From: Muribaculaceae bacterium
GTDB taxonomy: Bacteria; Bacteroidota; Bacteroidia; Bacteroidales; Muribaculaceae
Assembly: GCA_022510425.1 (NCBI GenBank)
Contig: JAFLTO010000002.1
Location: 186,001 to 250,000, forward strand
Direction: 5' to 3'
DNA length: 64,000 bases
The notes below the pieces were generated by a model. The model saw nothing but the letters and a program-made list of their open reading frames with translations. It did no database searches and had not been told where the DNA came from. Below, piece after piece: positions 34,474-42,697 of this stretch. The stretch's first letter is position 1. Each line of letters opens with the position of its first letter. Both the position numbers and the translations under genes were made by a program.

Positions 34474-35961
34474 TTATTGTAGGAATTCAATTATGTTGGA
34501 AGTAAGTTTTTCCACATTTCCTTGATAAGGATTTGCACCGGAGTTCTGATTGAACTCATATGCTGAAAAACCATTAGCAACTACTGTGCCATGTTCGGTA
34601 TTTTTATTGAACACTACGAGTCCTGCAACACAATGGTCACGAACATGACCCCAGGTGGCCAGCACCAATGAATTTGTGACAGTTTCAAAATGAAGGATCA
34701 CATTGTTCATACCGCCATTTCCATAAAGGTTACAATCCCACATTGTGTTATGGTCTTCACGTAAACCGGGTCCTTCCAATGGAATACTTGCATATGGATA
34801 ATCATTTACCTGTTCAAGTGTGATGCCTTGGAAAATAGCGTGATCCGTTCTATCATAGAACTCCTGATCTCCTCCGTCCTTAAAGTCCCATCCAAGGTAT
34901 GGATTGATTGTCCAGATGTCGTCTCCTGTGCCACCTTCCCCACTGCTAAAAATTGTAGGACCCATATCGGCCGGCACAACATTTAGAGGCACTGTAAGCT
35001 GAGTGGCCATCTTGGCGAGGTAAAGATTACCTCCGTTGGCACCAAAGGCTCTAAGGAGATCGAGAGTTTCCTGGGATACTAGGTTGGCAGGAAGGTTTTC
35101 CCATCCGGGCTCGAGACCAATTCGGTCTACCATGATCATAATCATTCCATATTCATCGAAATCTATTTCACCAAGCTCACTTACACTGATGAAATCGCCT
35201 TTGTCTTTATCAACATAATTGTCGCTAAACCATGCAGCAGCAGCCAGTTCGTCATCATCCGGAAGATCGGCCGGGGAGTCTGCAAGAAGTAGGAATCCGG
35301 CTCTAACTTCCATCTCCGGGAGAGCTGTGTTAACAACTACTCCACCGGAATAATAAGACTCATCATAAACCACCTTTGCACGGAACTTTAGATCTACCCC
35401 TGTTTTCTGGCCTGTTAGAGTTCCACCATTAGGATATTCACTGATAGGGAATACCGTGCCTGCGTCTTCACCATCAAGACCTACCCATACTCCGGAAATT
35501 CCGCTAACTGCCGGAAGACTCCATGCGAATGTCACGTTTCTCTTTTCCAGATTTGTCACTGTAAAAGACGTAAGTTCTGCGAGCTGTTCGTAAGGCACTG
35601 TTGCAATTACGGATTGCCCTTCTGAAACATATCCATCTTTATATCTTACTTTCACTGTGTAAAGATATTCATCTTCCATCGGTTGTCCGTAAACTTTATA
35701 AGAAGTTGTTCCGGCGTCAAGGCTGACTTCATTATTGTTGTTCACTTTAACTGTCAATCCTTCTATTTCCAAAGAAGAATTAGGAAGGTTCCATGTTAGT
35801 GTAACCACACGGTTGTCTACCGTAGCAGTGAGATTGGTCACTGTTGGAAGGTTAGGGAGTTCCGGAGCTTCTACCTTGATATCCGTACAGGCTCCAAACC
35901 ATCCCGTCATGGCTATTGCCATGGCTGAAAGACTGTATTTTATATAATTTTTCATATTCAA
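34474..35961 (-). CDS. DUF4960 surface glycan-binding lipoprotein (minus-strand PUL)
   Basis: This is a 495-residue lipoprotein, with Cys25 after a WFGA lipobox-like end. Two fibronectin-like domains (about 38-122 and 128-212) precede a C-terminal DUF4960 domain (about 218-495) with repeated Trp, Tyr and DHNxxWD motifs. As I recall, the same family is the levan-binding protein next to SusCD in the Bacteroides thetaiotaomicron levan locus, so it is the SusE-position glycan-binding protein here. It follows susD by 23 bases and precedes a strong hairpin. It would catch polysaccharide at the cell surface. Confidence 0.82.
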   Translation of the reverse strand: MNMKNYIKYSLSAMAIAMTGWFGACTDIKVEAPELPNLPTVTNLTATVDNRVVTLTWNLPNSSLEIEGLTVKVNNNNEVSLDAGTTSYKVYGQPMEDEYLYTVKVRYKDGYVSEGQSVIATVPYEQLAELTSFTVTNLEKRNVTFAWSLPAVSGISGVWVGLDGEDAGTVFPISEYPNGGTLTGQKTGVDLKFRAKVVYDESYYSGGVVVNTALPEMEVRAGFLLLADSPADLPDDDELAAAAWFSDNYVDKDKGDFISVSELGEIDFDEYGMIMIMVDRIGLEPGWENLPANLVSQETLDLLRAFGANGGNLYLAKMATQLTVPLNVVPADMGPTIFSSGEGGTGDDIWTINPYLGWDFKDGGDQEFYDRTDHAIFQGITLEQVNDYPYASIPLEGPGLREDHNTMWDCNLYGNGGMNNVILHFETVTNSLVLATWGHVRDHCVAGLVVFNKNTEHGTVVANGFSAYEFNQNSGANPYQGNVEKLTSNIIEFLQ

Positions 35962-35984
35962 TCTATTTATAAGATAAGAAGGAA

Positions 35985-37715
35985 TTAATTGGTGTAAAGA
36001 CCGTTGGAGTTATCCACTTGTGCCAATGGAATCGGGAAATAATAATCATTAGCCTTCAAGGAAGCACCATTATAATATTCTTGGAAATTTGATTCGTATT
36101 GATAATACTGGTTAACAATTTCCTCAGCCTGACCCCAGCGAAGGAGATCGAACCAACGGAGACCTTCGAGAGCAAATTCAAGACGACGTTCATAACGTAC
36201 GGCTTGGCGGGCATTCTGTTGGTTCCATCCTGTCATAGGATATTGAGCCACTTTGTAATCTACAATCGACGGATTGAGGTCGATGGGAGCATAGTTTGGA
36301 TCTATGGAATTGGATGCTCTTTGACGCACCTGATTCACCAAAGTGATGGCACCGTTGAGGTCTTTGTTCTGCTCTATCATTGCTTCCGCTTTCATCAGAA
36401 GGATATCTGAATAACGAATAATCATATAATTGAGAGTGTTGGCACCCCAGGGAACGATACCTACTGTCACTGCAGGATTATCAGGAGAAGGATAAGGTTT
36501 CTTACCGGAGAACTGACCGTAAATGTCATATGCTCTACACCAGTTTTCATTATACATATAAGAACGCCAGTACATGCCTATACGACCGAAAGTAAGATCA
36601 AGACGCGGGTCGGTATTACCTTTGTAAATCGGGAAAGTTTCCTCAACGCCATCAAGACGACCGATTACTTCATTGCCTGTGTAACCATTGAGGTAAGGGA
36701 GCCCGTCGGCATCAGTCCTGAATGCATTGGCAAGGTCTTGAGATCCAAGATAGAAGTCATCGCCGTTGCCATAAAGGTTACCTTCACTCCATGTACAGTT
36801 AAGACAGTTGTTGAAGTTAAACATGTTGGGAGAATTAGCTGATGAGAAGTGTACTGCCATCACTGATTCCACGCCATCATTCATTTGTGGGTCGGAAATT
36901 TGCTGGAATTTGTCGAAAAGGCCATATTTGCCACTGTTAATTACATAGTCGCAATATTGCTCAGCTTCTGCCCATACTTCCTGCACATTGTTGGTGAATT
37001 CTGTAGTGGCTGTGAAAAGATCCACTCTTGCCAATAGGCCGGCTGCCACATATTTGTTGAAACGACCTACCTGCGGTTGAGTTTCCGGCAGCACATCATA
37101 TGCATTACGAAGATCCTGACGGATAAGAGATGCCACTTCCTGGCGAGTCTTGTTTCCGGCCGGCACTTCAGAAGCATTCATTGTTTCGTCGATATATGGG
37201 AATTTTTTGAAAAGACGGAGCATATCGAAATAATAGTAGGCTCTCAGAGTTTTCATCTCAGCGATATAACTTTCTTTGGTAGCTTCATCTATCTGTCCGG
37301 CTCCCGCAATTGTTTGGATTGCTGTGTTGCAACGGCTGATAGAGAAATAGTTGTTGAGCCATTTAAAGTTGATCACTGCATTATCGCTTTGAACGTTACC
37401 TATTTCAAGCTGATGCATATAGCCTTCCATATTCACGTCACCACCACCTTTGAGGGCATCGTCGGAACGGAGATCTATCACCCAATTGTTGATTGGACCG
37501 GCAAATGATTCATTGTTGCCGAAATAGTGGTTCATGAGAGTTGCGTATGCTGAAGTCATGAGGTCCACAGCCTGTTCTTCACCAATCTGGTCGGCGAAAA
37601 GCACTCCCTGAGGTTTAAGGTCGAGCATGTCACCGCAAGATACGGCACCAAATCCCGTGAGGGCAATGGCAATTGCGCCGAAACTCTTGGTTATGTAATT
37701 ATATTTAGATTTCAT
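35985..37715 (-). CDS. SusD/RagB-family nutrient-binding lipoprotein (minus-strand PUL)
   Basis: This is a 576-residue SusD homologue; the lipobox AVSC places the lipidated Cys at residue 27. It has the N-terminal DMLDLKPQG typical of SusD, the TPR-rich helical body (SRCNTAIQTI, MKTLRAYYYFDMLRLF) and the C-terminal SusD signature (ERRLEFALEGLRWFDLLRWG). It forms the lid on the SusC transporter. It lies 31 bases after susC and 23 before the DUF4960 gene. Confidence 0.93.
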   Translation of the reverse strand: MKSKYNYITKSFGAIAIALTGFGAVSCGDMLDLKPQGVLFADQIGEEQAVDLMTSAYATLMNHYFGNNESFAGPINNWVIDLRSDDALKGGGDVNMEGYMHQLEIGNVQSDNAVINFKWLNNYFSISRCNTAIQTIAGAGQIDEATKESYIAEMKTLRAYYYFDMLRLFKKFPYIDETMNASEVPAGNKTRQEVASLIRQDLRNAYDVLPETQPQVGRFNKYVAAGLLARVDLFTATTEFTNNVQEVWAEAEQYCDYVINSGKYGLFDKFQQISDPQMNDGVESVMAVHFSSANSPNMFNFNNCLNCTWSEGNLYGNGDDFYLGSQDLANAFRTDADGLPYLNGYTGNEVIGRLDGVEETFPIYKGNTDPRLDLTFGRIGMYWRSYMYNENWCRAYDIYGQFSGKKPYPSPDNPAVTVGIVPWGANTLNYMIIRYSDILLMKAEAMIEQNKDLNGAITLVNQVRQRASNSIDPNYAPIDLNPSIVDYKVAQYPMTGWNQQNARQAVRYERRLEFALEGLRWFDLLRWGQAEEIVNQYYQYESNFQEYYNGASLKANDYYFPIPLAQVDNSNGLYTN

Positions 37716-37746
37716 ATTTATTCTATATTATAATGAGTTTTTATGA

Positions 37747-40700
37747 TTAGAATGTCACGTTAAGACCAAGTGTGAAAGAACGCGGACGCGGATATGAACC
37801 ACTGTCGAAAATCTGTCCCCAGTTACCGGGCAGAAGTTCCGGATCAAGGCCTTTATATTTTGTAGCTGTAAATACATTTTCCACCTGGAAGAACACATTC
37901 ATACTCTGGGCCCATTTTTCAAGACACTTGTTAGGCAAAGCATAAGAGAGCTTAAGGTATTTCATTTTGAAATAGCTGCCGTTTTCTACAGCCCAAGAAG
38001 AGAATCTTGTCTGGTTGTTGTTGTCAACAGTTCTTAGGAGTGGTATATCTGTATTTCTGTTATCAGGGGTCCAGGCTTTGTCAAGAAGATCTGCAGCTCT
38101 GTTGCTCAAGCCATTGTTTGTGCTCATAAGATAAAGGATTCTCTTCATATCATTATAGATATCTTGACCGAAGTCACCGGCGAAGAACATGTCAAGAGTA
38201 AAACCTTTGTAACGGAATGCGAGGTTAAGACCCAAGGAAAGGTCCGGATTCGGGTCACCGATGATGCAACGGTCGTCATCATTTATCACACCGTTCCCGT
38301 CGAGATCACGGAATTTGAGTAGACCTACGCCGGCACCAGGTTGAGTTGCATGATTGGCCACTTCCTGTTCATTCTGGAAGATACCGTCACATACATAACC
38401 CCAATATACACCCATAGGTTGTCCCGGTATCAATCGTATGTCACCACCGAGGAAATTGTCAGACTTGTTCAGGTAGAGAAGTTTGTTCTTATATTGAGAA
38501 AGGTTGATATTGGCAGTCCAGGAGAAATCGTTGTAGATCGGAGAAGTGTATCCGAAGGTCAATTCCCAACCGATGTTTCTCATAGAACCCGTATTCATCC
38601 ACATAGTTGCGCTTTCACCGGCTACGTTAAGCACCGGAGGAGTAGTAAGCATGTCGCGAGTTTTCTTGATGAAGAAGTCACCGGAAAGGTTGATTGAGCC
38701 ACCGAGGAATGAAAGGTCAACACCTATATTGTTTTGAGTTGTTGTTTCCCAAGTAAGGTCCGGATTACCTGTATATGCCTTAGTGATACCGGCTGTGGAA
38801 CCGTTGCCTGAACCGGCCATGTCGTAAGAACCATTGGCTGTACCATAATTGTAAGTAGTGAATGCCGGGTAAAGGTCAGGAATGTTGGCGTTACCATTCT
38901 GTCCCCATGAATATCTCACTTTAAAATCGGCAAGAACATCATTTTCGGGGAACCAAGGTTCAGCACTTGGACGCCATGCTAAAGAGAATGCAGGGAATGT
39001 GCCGCCTTTATGTCCTTTGGCGAAGCGTGAGTTTTCATCATGACGGATTGTGAATGATGCTAAGTAACGGTCGTCGAAATTATAGTCTACCTTACCGAAT
39101 ACCGAGAACACACTCCAGGCACTCTTGCCGCCGCCTGCTGCCCATACTGTAGTTCCTGCACCCACCTGCATGAATTGTTCATCCTGTGAAATGTATCCCT
39201 GACGGGTAGCATCCATGGTCTTGTTGGTGTATTGTATGAATTCAGTACCTAAAAGGGCGGTGAGATGGTGAACATCTTTGAATGTCTTGTTATAGTTTGC
39301 GGTATTTGACCATGTCCAGGTGTCTCCCTGTCCATATGCATTGGAAGCATAGGTCTGGTCATTTTCGTTCATGGTGCGTGTAAGGTCACGGCTAAAGAAC
39401 TGAACATGTTCTATACCGAGGTTAGTCTTCAAGGTGAGCCCTTCAATAGGATGAACTTCCAAGAACGCATTTCCGAAAATACGCCAAGAAGTGCTATTGT
39501 CGTCACGGTCATTGTCGAGCATCCACAACGGATTCTGGTAGTCAACACCGACAAGAGTCATAGGGTTAGCCCATCTTCCGTCAAGACCTTTTACAGGAAG
39601 AGCAGGAAGCATTTCAAGAGCGAGGACACCGGCACCTCTGTCACCACCCATACCCGGAACACGGTCTTTCCAGTAAGATACCATAAGGTTTTCCCCTATG
39701 GTGATGTATTTGTTGAAATCAAAACGTGAGTTTACACGTGCAGAATATCTTTTATAATCTGTGTTCTTAACGTTACCTTGCTGGTCGATAAGGTTCATGG
39801 AGAAGAGCACGGAGCTTTTTTCAGTGTTGTTAGTGACTGTTGCAGTGAGGTTGTTGGTCCATGCGGTTCTGTAAATTTCATCTTGCCAATTGGTGTTAGC
39901 AACCGGGAAGTTAGGTTCACCGTTCACATATTGTTGCAATTGTGGAGTTGCACCATAGCCATAGATGCTGCCGAGACGGTCGTTGCCCGGAGGTGTAAGA
40001 CCTGAATTGCTTTGGGCAAGCCACCATGCGCGGCCCCAACTTTCTGTATCCAGAAGATTATACTTTCTGGCGATAGTCTGTGCAGATACAGAATAATTCA
40101 AAGAAACATTCAGACGGTCGCCTTTACCATGTTTGGTTGTAATAATAACTACACCGTTAGCCGCACGTGAACCGTAGATAGAAGCGGAAGCGGCATCCTT
40201 CAATACCTGGAGGGTTTCGATATCGCTCGGGTTGATACCGTTCAAACCTTCAGATGTTGGCACGCCATCTATAATATAAAGTGGATCATTGCTTGAATTG
40301 GCGGTTGACATACCACGAACCCTTATTGAACCACCACCACCCGGCTTGGTGTCAGGCACAATGTTAACGCCGGGAAGTTTCCCTGCCATTGAGTTCAATA
40401 CGTTACCGGTGTTCTGACTCATAGGTTCCTTCATATCCATCACTGATACAGCACCGGTCAAGTCAGCCTTACGGATCGTTTGATAACCGATCACCACCAC
40501 TTCATCCAAAAGTTCGGAATCCTCGTCCATGTAAATCATCATTTGCGGCTCTGCTTTGAGCACCTGAGTCTGGAATCCGATATATGAAACTGTTAATGTG
40601 GCACCCTCCGGCACCATTAATGTAAACATACCGTCGATGTCTGTGGCTGTACCCTTATGGGTTTCCTCACACATCACGGTAGCCCCGATCAGGGGTTCAT

Positions 40701-40803
40701 CGTCGGCTCGCGACACCACCGTTCCTTGAACGGTGATATCCTGAGCTTGCGCCCACAGTCCTGTCATGACTGCTAAAGCTACGCTTAGGATCGATTTTTT
40801 CAT
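37747..40803 (-). CDS. SusC/RagA-family TonB-dependent transporter (minus-strand PUL)
   Basis: The 1018-residue outer-membrane transporter has a signal peptide ending AQAQ (residue 21), a carboxypeptidase-regulatory-like domain (about 22-105), the DEVVVIGY TonB-box region, the plug (GSRAANGVVIITT) and a 22-strand barrel ending LGLNVTF. It imports oligosaccharides with the adjacent SusD. It is transcribed divergently from the regulator at 40988 and shares an intergenic region with it. It resembles the plus-strand SusC in layout, but the barrels have diverged well beyond a recent copy. Confidence 0.93.
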   Translation of the reverse strand: MKKSILSVALAVMTGLWAQAQDITVQGTVVSRADDEPLIGATVMCEETHKGTATDIDGMFTLMVPEGATLTVSYIGFQTQVLKAEPQMMIYMDEDSELLDEVVVIGYQTIRKADLTGAVSVMDMKEPMSQNTGNVLNSMAGKLPGVNIVPDTKPGGGGSIRVRGMSTANSSNDPLYIIDGVPTSEGLNGINPSDIETLQVLKDAASASIYGSRAANGVVIITTKHGKGDRLNVSLNYSVSAQTIARKYNLLDTESWGRAWWLAQSNSGLTPPGNDRLGSIYGYGATPQLQQYVNGEPNFPVANTNWQDEIYRTAWTNNLTATVTNNTEKSSVLFSMNLIDQQGNVKNTDYKRYSARVNSRFDFNKYITIGENLMVSYWKDRVPGMGGDRGAGVLALEMLPALPVKGLDGRWANPMTLVGVDYQNPLWMLDNDRDDNSTSWRIFGNAFLEVHPIEGLTLKTNLGIEHVQFFSRDLTRTMNENDQTYASNAYGQGDTWTWSNTANYNKTFKDVHHLTALLGTEFIQYTNKTMDATRQGYISQDEQFMQVGAGTTVWAAGGGKSAWSVFSVFGKVDYNFDDRYLASFTIRHDENSRFAKGHKGGTFPAFSLAWRPSAEPWFPENDVLADFKVRYSWGQNGNANIPDLYPAFTTYNYGTANGSYDMAGSGNGSTAGITKAYTGNPDLTWETTTQNNIGVDLSFLGGSINLSGDFFIKKTRDMLTTPPVLNVAGESATMWMNTGSMRNIGWELTFGYTSPIYNDFSWTANINLSQYKNKLLYLNKSDNFLGGDIRLIPGQPMGVYWGYVCDGIFQNEQEVANHATQPGAGVGLLKFRDLDGNGVINDDDRCIIGDPNPDLSLGLNLAFRYKGFTLDMFFAGDFGQDIYNDMKRILYLMSTNNGLSNRAADLLDKAWTPDNRNTDIPLLRTVDNNNQTRFSSWAVENGSYFKMKYLKLSYALPNKCLEKWAQSMNVFFQVENVFTATKYKGLDPELLPGNWGQIFDSGSYPRPRSFTLGLNVTF

Positions 40804-40837
40804 GTTATAATTTTGTTTGGTTAGAAAATTCTTGCCG

Positions 40838-40845
40838 CAAAATTA
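40838..40845 (-). promoter_or_regulatory. -7 box for the minus-strand susC
   Basis: The minus strand reads TAATTTTG (TAnnTTTG match), 35 bases before the susC start, directly downstream of the putative regulator site at 40863-40900. Confidence 0.6.
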
Positions 40846-40862
40846 AAAACCTTAATATTTTT

Positions 40863-40900
40863 GATTTATAACTTATGTTGATAAGAATATAAGAAATGTG
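40863..40900. promoter_or_regulatory. Putative regulator site in front of the minus-strand susC
   Basis: ATAACTTATGTTG (40868-40880) and ATAAGAAATGTG (40889-40900) are direct repeats starting 21 bases apart. The first is close to half of the palindrome in front of the other susC (ATAACAAATGTTG). A 21-base period places both on the same face of DNA, as AraC-type proteins use. The site is upstream of the -7 box of susC. Confidence 0.5.
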
Positions 40901-40936
40901 CATGTAGGATTTTTTATGCTTTTTGTCGCGATTTTT

Positions 40937-40966
40937 ATTGTTAATTCATCAATATCAGTAAATTTG
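40937..40966 (+). promoter_or_regulatory. Promoter of the PUL regulator
   Basis: TTG (40938-40940) and TAAATTTG (40959-40966) have an 18-base spacing. It places transcription start about 15 bases before the ATG at 40988 and rules out the in-frame start at 40898. Confidence 0.6.
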
Positions 40967-40987
40967 CATTGCTATAATTTTTGTTGC

Positions 40988-42496
40988 ATGAAACGGTTGT
41001 TATCTATCGCATTTGTTATATTAGCCATAATAATGGCTTCCTGTGGGGATAAAAATGAGCCTAAATTCCGTATCGGCGTGTCACAATGCAGTTCTGATGA
41101 ATGGCGGGATAAAATGAATCACGAAATGCGTAGAGAGATGCTTTTCCATGATGATTCTATAATGGAAATTATTTCAGCCGACGACAATAATGAAAAACAG
41201 ATCGCTGATATCCAAAGTTTCATCGACCGAGGATTCGACCTTATTATAGTGGCTCCTAACGAAGCTAAAGCTCTGACACCAATTGTAAAAAAAGCTTATG
41301 ATGCAGGTATTCCGATTATTATTTTCGACCGCCGGATTACTGATGACTCCTACACCTCTTATATAGATCTTGATAATAAAGGAATAGGTTACGCAGCAGC
41401 ACAATATGCCAGCTCTTTGTTCCCACCTAATTCTGTATCTAAAGTTTTGGAAATAACAGGACTGGCGGGTTCCACACCAGCTCAGGAACGACATGGAGGG
41501 TTTATGGAAGGCATAGACTCTTTCTCAAATTTAAAATTGGCAGCAAGCGTTGATGGGGCTTGGGACAGGGAAAAAGCTTATGTGCTTACCGATTCTTTAT
41601 TGAGACTGTATCCGGATATCAAGTTGATTTATGCTCATTCTGATAATATGGCAATTGGCGTGTCTGATCTTTTAAAAGAAAAGGGCAGACAAGATATCAA
41701 GATTTTAGGAACCGATGCCTCGCCCGGACAAGGCATAGAGGCTGTCAGAGATGGCATTATTGATGCCACTTTTATTTATCCCACAGAAGGGCACAGGATT
41801 ATTAAAACAGCTTTTGCTATTCTCGAAGGTGAGCCATTTGAAAAAGTTGTTTACATTCCTTCTTTGTCTTCTGTCGACAAGTCTAATGCTGAAATTTTAT
41901 TACGCCAAGTCGAACTATTGAAAGATGCAACCAACAAAGTGCTCCTTCTTGATGAAATCAACGATCAGCAGGAAACACGTTATAAAAATCTCACACGATT
42001 CTCCAATACTATTTTAGTCTTGGCTATTGTCTTGGCCCTGATTCTTTTCCTCTTTATTCTCCTTCTGATAAGAAACAGAAAACTTCAAAAAGAACTTGAG
42101 GAGCAAAATAAAACTTTAATAGAGGAACGCGACCGTCAGTTAAAGCTTTACCACCAACTTGATGAAGTTTTGGTTAAAGAAGATGATTTTTACAGCCGAT
42201 TTATCAATATAATTAAAACGCAATTTGCCGACACCTCTATGTCGACAGATACTATTGCTCAGCAACTTAGTTTAGGACCTGCACAACTCACAAGAAAAAT
42301 AAAATCGCTAACTCATTTCACACCTGTAGAAATTCTTAGAAACTACAGGCTCGAACAAGCCCGACAATTATTGCTATCCTCCGACAAAACTATTAATGAA
42401 ATTACATCTGAAGTCGGTTTTTCTTCCCCTGCATATCTAACTAAATGTTTCCGTGAACACTTTGGCATGACTCCAACCGACCTCAGAAACTCCTGA
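40988..42496 (+). CDS. Transmembrane one-component regulator: sugar-binding protein fused to AraC-type HTH
   Basis: The 502-residue protein starts with a signal-like helix ending MASC (Cys19, possibly a lipobox). Residues 27-320 are a periplasmic-binding-protein fold of the ribose/LacI type (FRIGVSQCSSDEW, DLIIVAPNEA, GIPIIIFDRR, YAHSDNMAIG, ILGTDASPGQG). One membrane helix (339-361) and a coiled coil (362-395) lead to an AraC-type DNA-binding domain (405-500: STDTIAQQLSLGPAQLTRKI...EVGFSSPAYLTKCFREHFG). There is no histidine kinase or receiver, unlike the hybrid two-component sensors that control most PULs, including the fructose-sensing one of the B. thetaiotaomicron levan locus. It likely senses a fructan-derived sugar and controls both flanking PULs. 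The ATG at 40988 is set by its promoter. Confidence 0.88.
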   Translation: MKRLLSIAFVILAIIMASCGDKNEPKFRIGVSQCSSDEWRDKMNHEMRREMLFHDDSIMEIISADDNNEKQIADIQSFIDRGFDLIIVAPNEAKALTPIVKKAYDAGIPIIIFDRRITDDSYTSYIDLDNKGIGYAAAQYASSLFPPNSVSKVLEITGLAGSTPAQERHGGFMEGIDSFSNLKLAASVDGAWDREKAYVLTDSLLRLYPDIKLIYAHSDNMAIGVSDLLKEKGRQDIKILGTDASPGQGIEAVRDGIIDATFIYPTEGHRIIKTAFAILEGEPFEKVVYIPSLSSVDKSNAEILLRQVELLKDATNKVLLLDEINDQQETRYKNLTRFSNTILVLAIVLALILFLFILLLIRNRKLQKELEEQNKTLIEERDRQLKLYHQLDEVLVKEDDFYSRFINIIKTQFADTSMSTDTIAQQLSLGPAQLTRKIKSLTHFTPVEILRNYRLEQARQLLLSSDKTINEITSEVGFSSPAYLTKCFREHFGMTPTDLRNS

Positions 42497-42512
42497 ACCG
42501 GCCATTAAATTC

Positions 42513-42526
42513 ATAACTTTTGTTAT
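42513..42526. repeat. Small inverted repeat ATAAC-TTTT-GTTAT
   Basis: Perfect 5-bp arms with a 4-base centre lie 17 bases after the regulator stop, and have the same ATAAC/GTTAT ends as the larger palindrome at 42561-42592. It could be an extra, weaker regulator site. Confidence 0.4.
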
Positions 42527-42560
42527 AAAATTTCCCATTTCTTGCTTATAAATATTTTTT

Positions 42561-42592
42561 GATATAACAAATGTTGCAACATTTGTTATATC
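42561..42592. promoter_or_regulatory. Perfect 32-bp palindrome, putative regulator operator
   Basis: GATATAACAAATGTTG (42561-42576) is followed at once by its exact reverse complement (42577-42592). The 7-mer TGTTGCA occurs at 42572 and again at 42593, 21 bases on, and TGTCGCA at 42600. A third degenerate half-site, CAACAAATATTATATC, is at 42623-42638 (13 of 16 bases match the right half). All lie upstream of the plus-strand susC. No T-run follows, so it is not a terminator. Confidence 0.6.
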
Positions 42593-42657
42593 TGTTGCAT
42601 GTCGCATTTTTTATATCTCTTTCAACAAATATTATATCTAACCTTTTATTTATGGGC

Positions 42658-42665
42658 TAATTTCG
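42658..42665 (+). promoter_or_regulatory. Probable -7 box of the plus-strand susC
   Basis: TAATTTCG has one mismatch to TAnnTTTG, 32 bases before the start codon. A weak match fits a promoter that needs an activator. Confidence 0.45.
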
Positions 42666-42697
42666 CACCATAAAATTTTCAACATAAACACATACAC

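Noticed and set aside
40898-40987. Earlier in-frame ATG for the PUL regulator
   Set aside because: It lies upstream of the promoter at 40937-40966; the extra 30 residues form a second hydrophobic stretch before the real signal sequence.
40988-42496. Regulator as a broken hybrid two-component sensor
   Set aside because: The frame is intact, the helix-to-HTH linker is a clean coiled coil and no kinase or receiver fragments are seen in other frames or nearby.
42561-42592. The 32-bp palindrome as a terminator of the regulator gene
   Set aside because: There is no loop and no T-run on either strand, and half-sites recur at both susC promoters, which fits an operator better.
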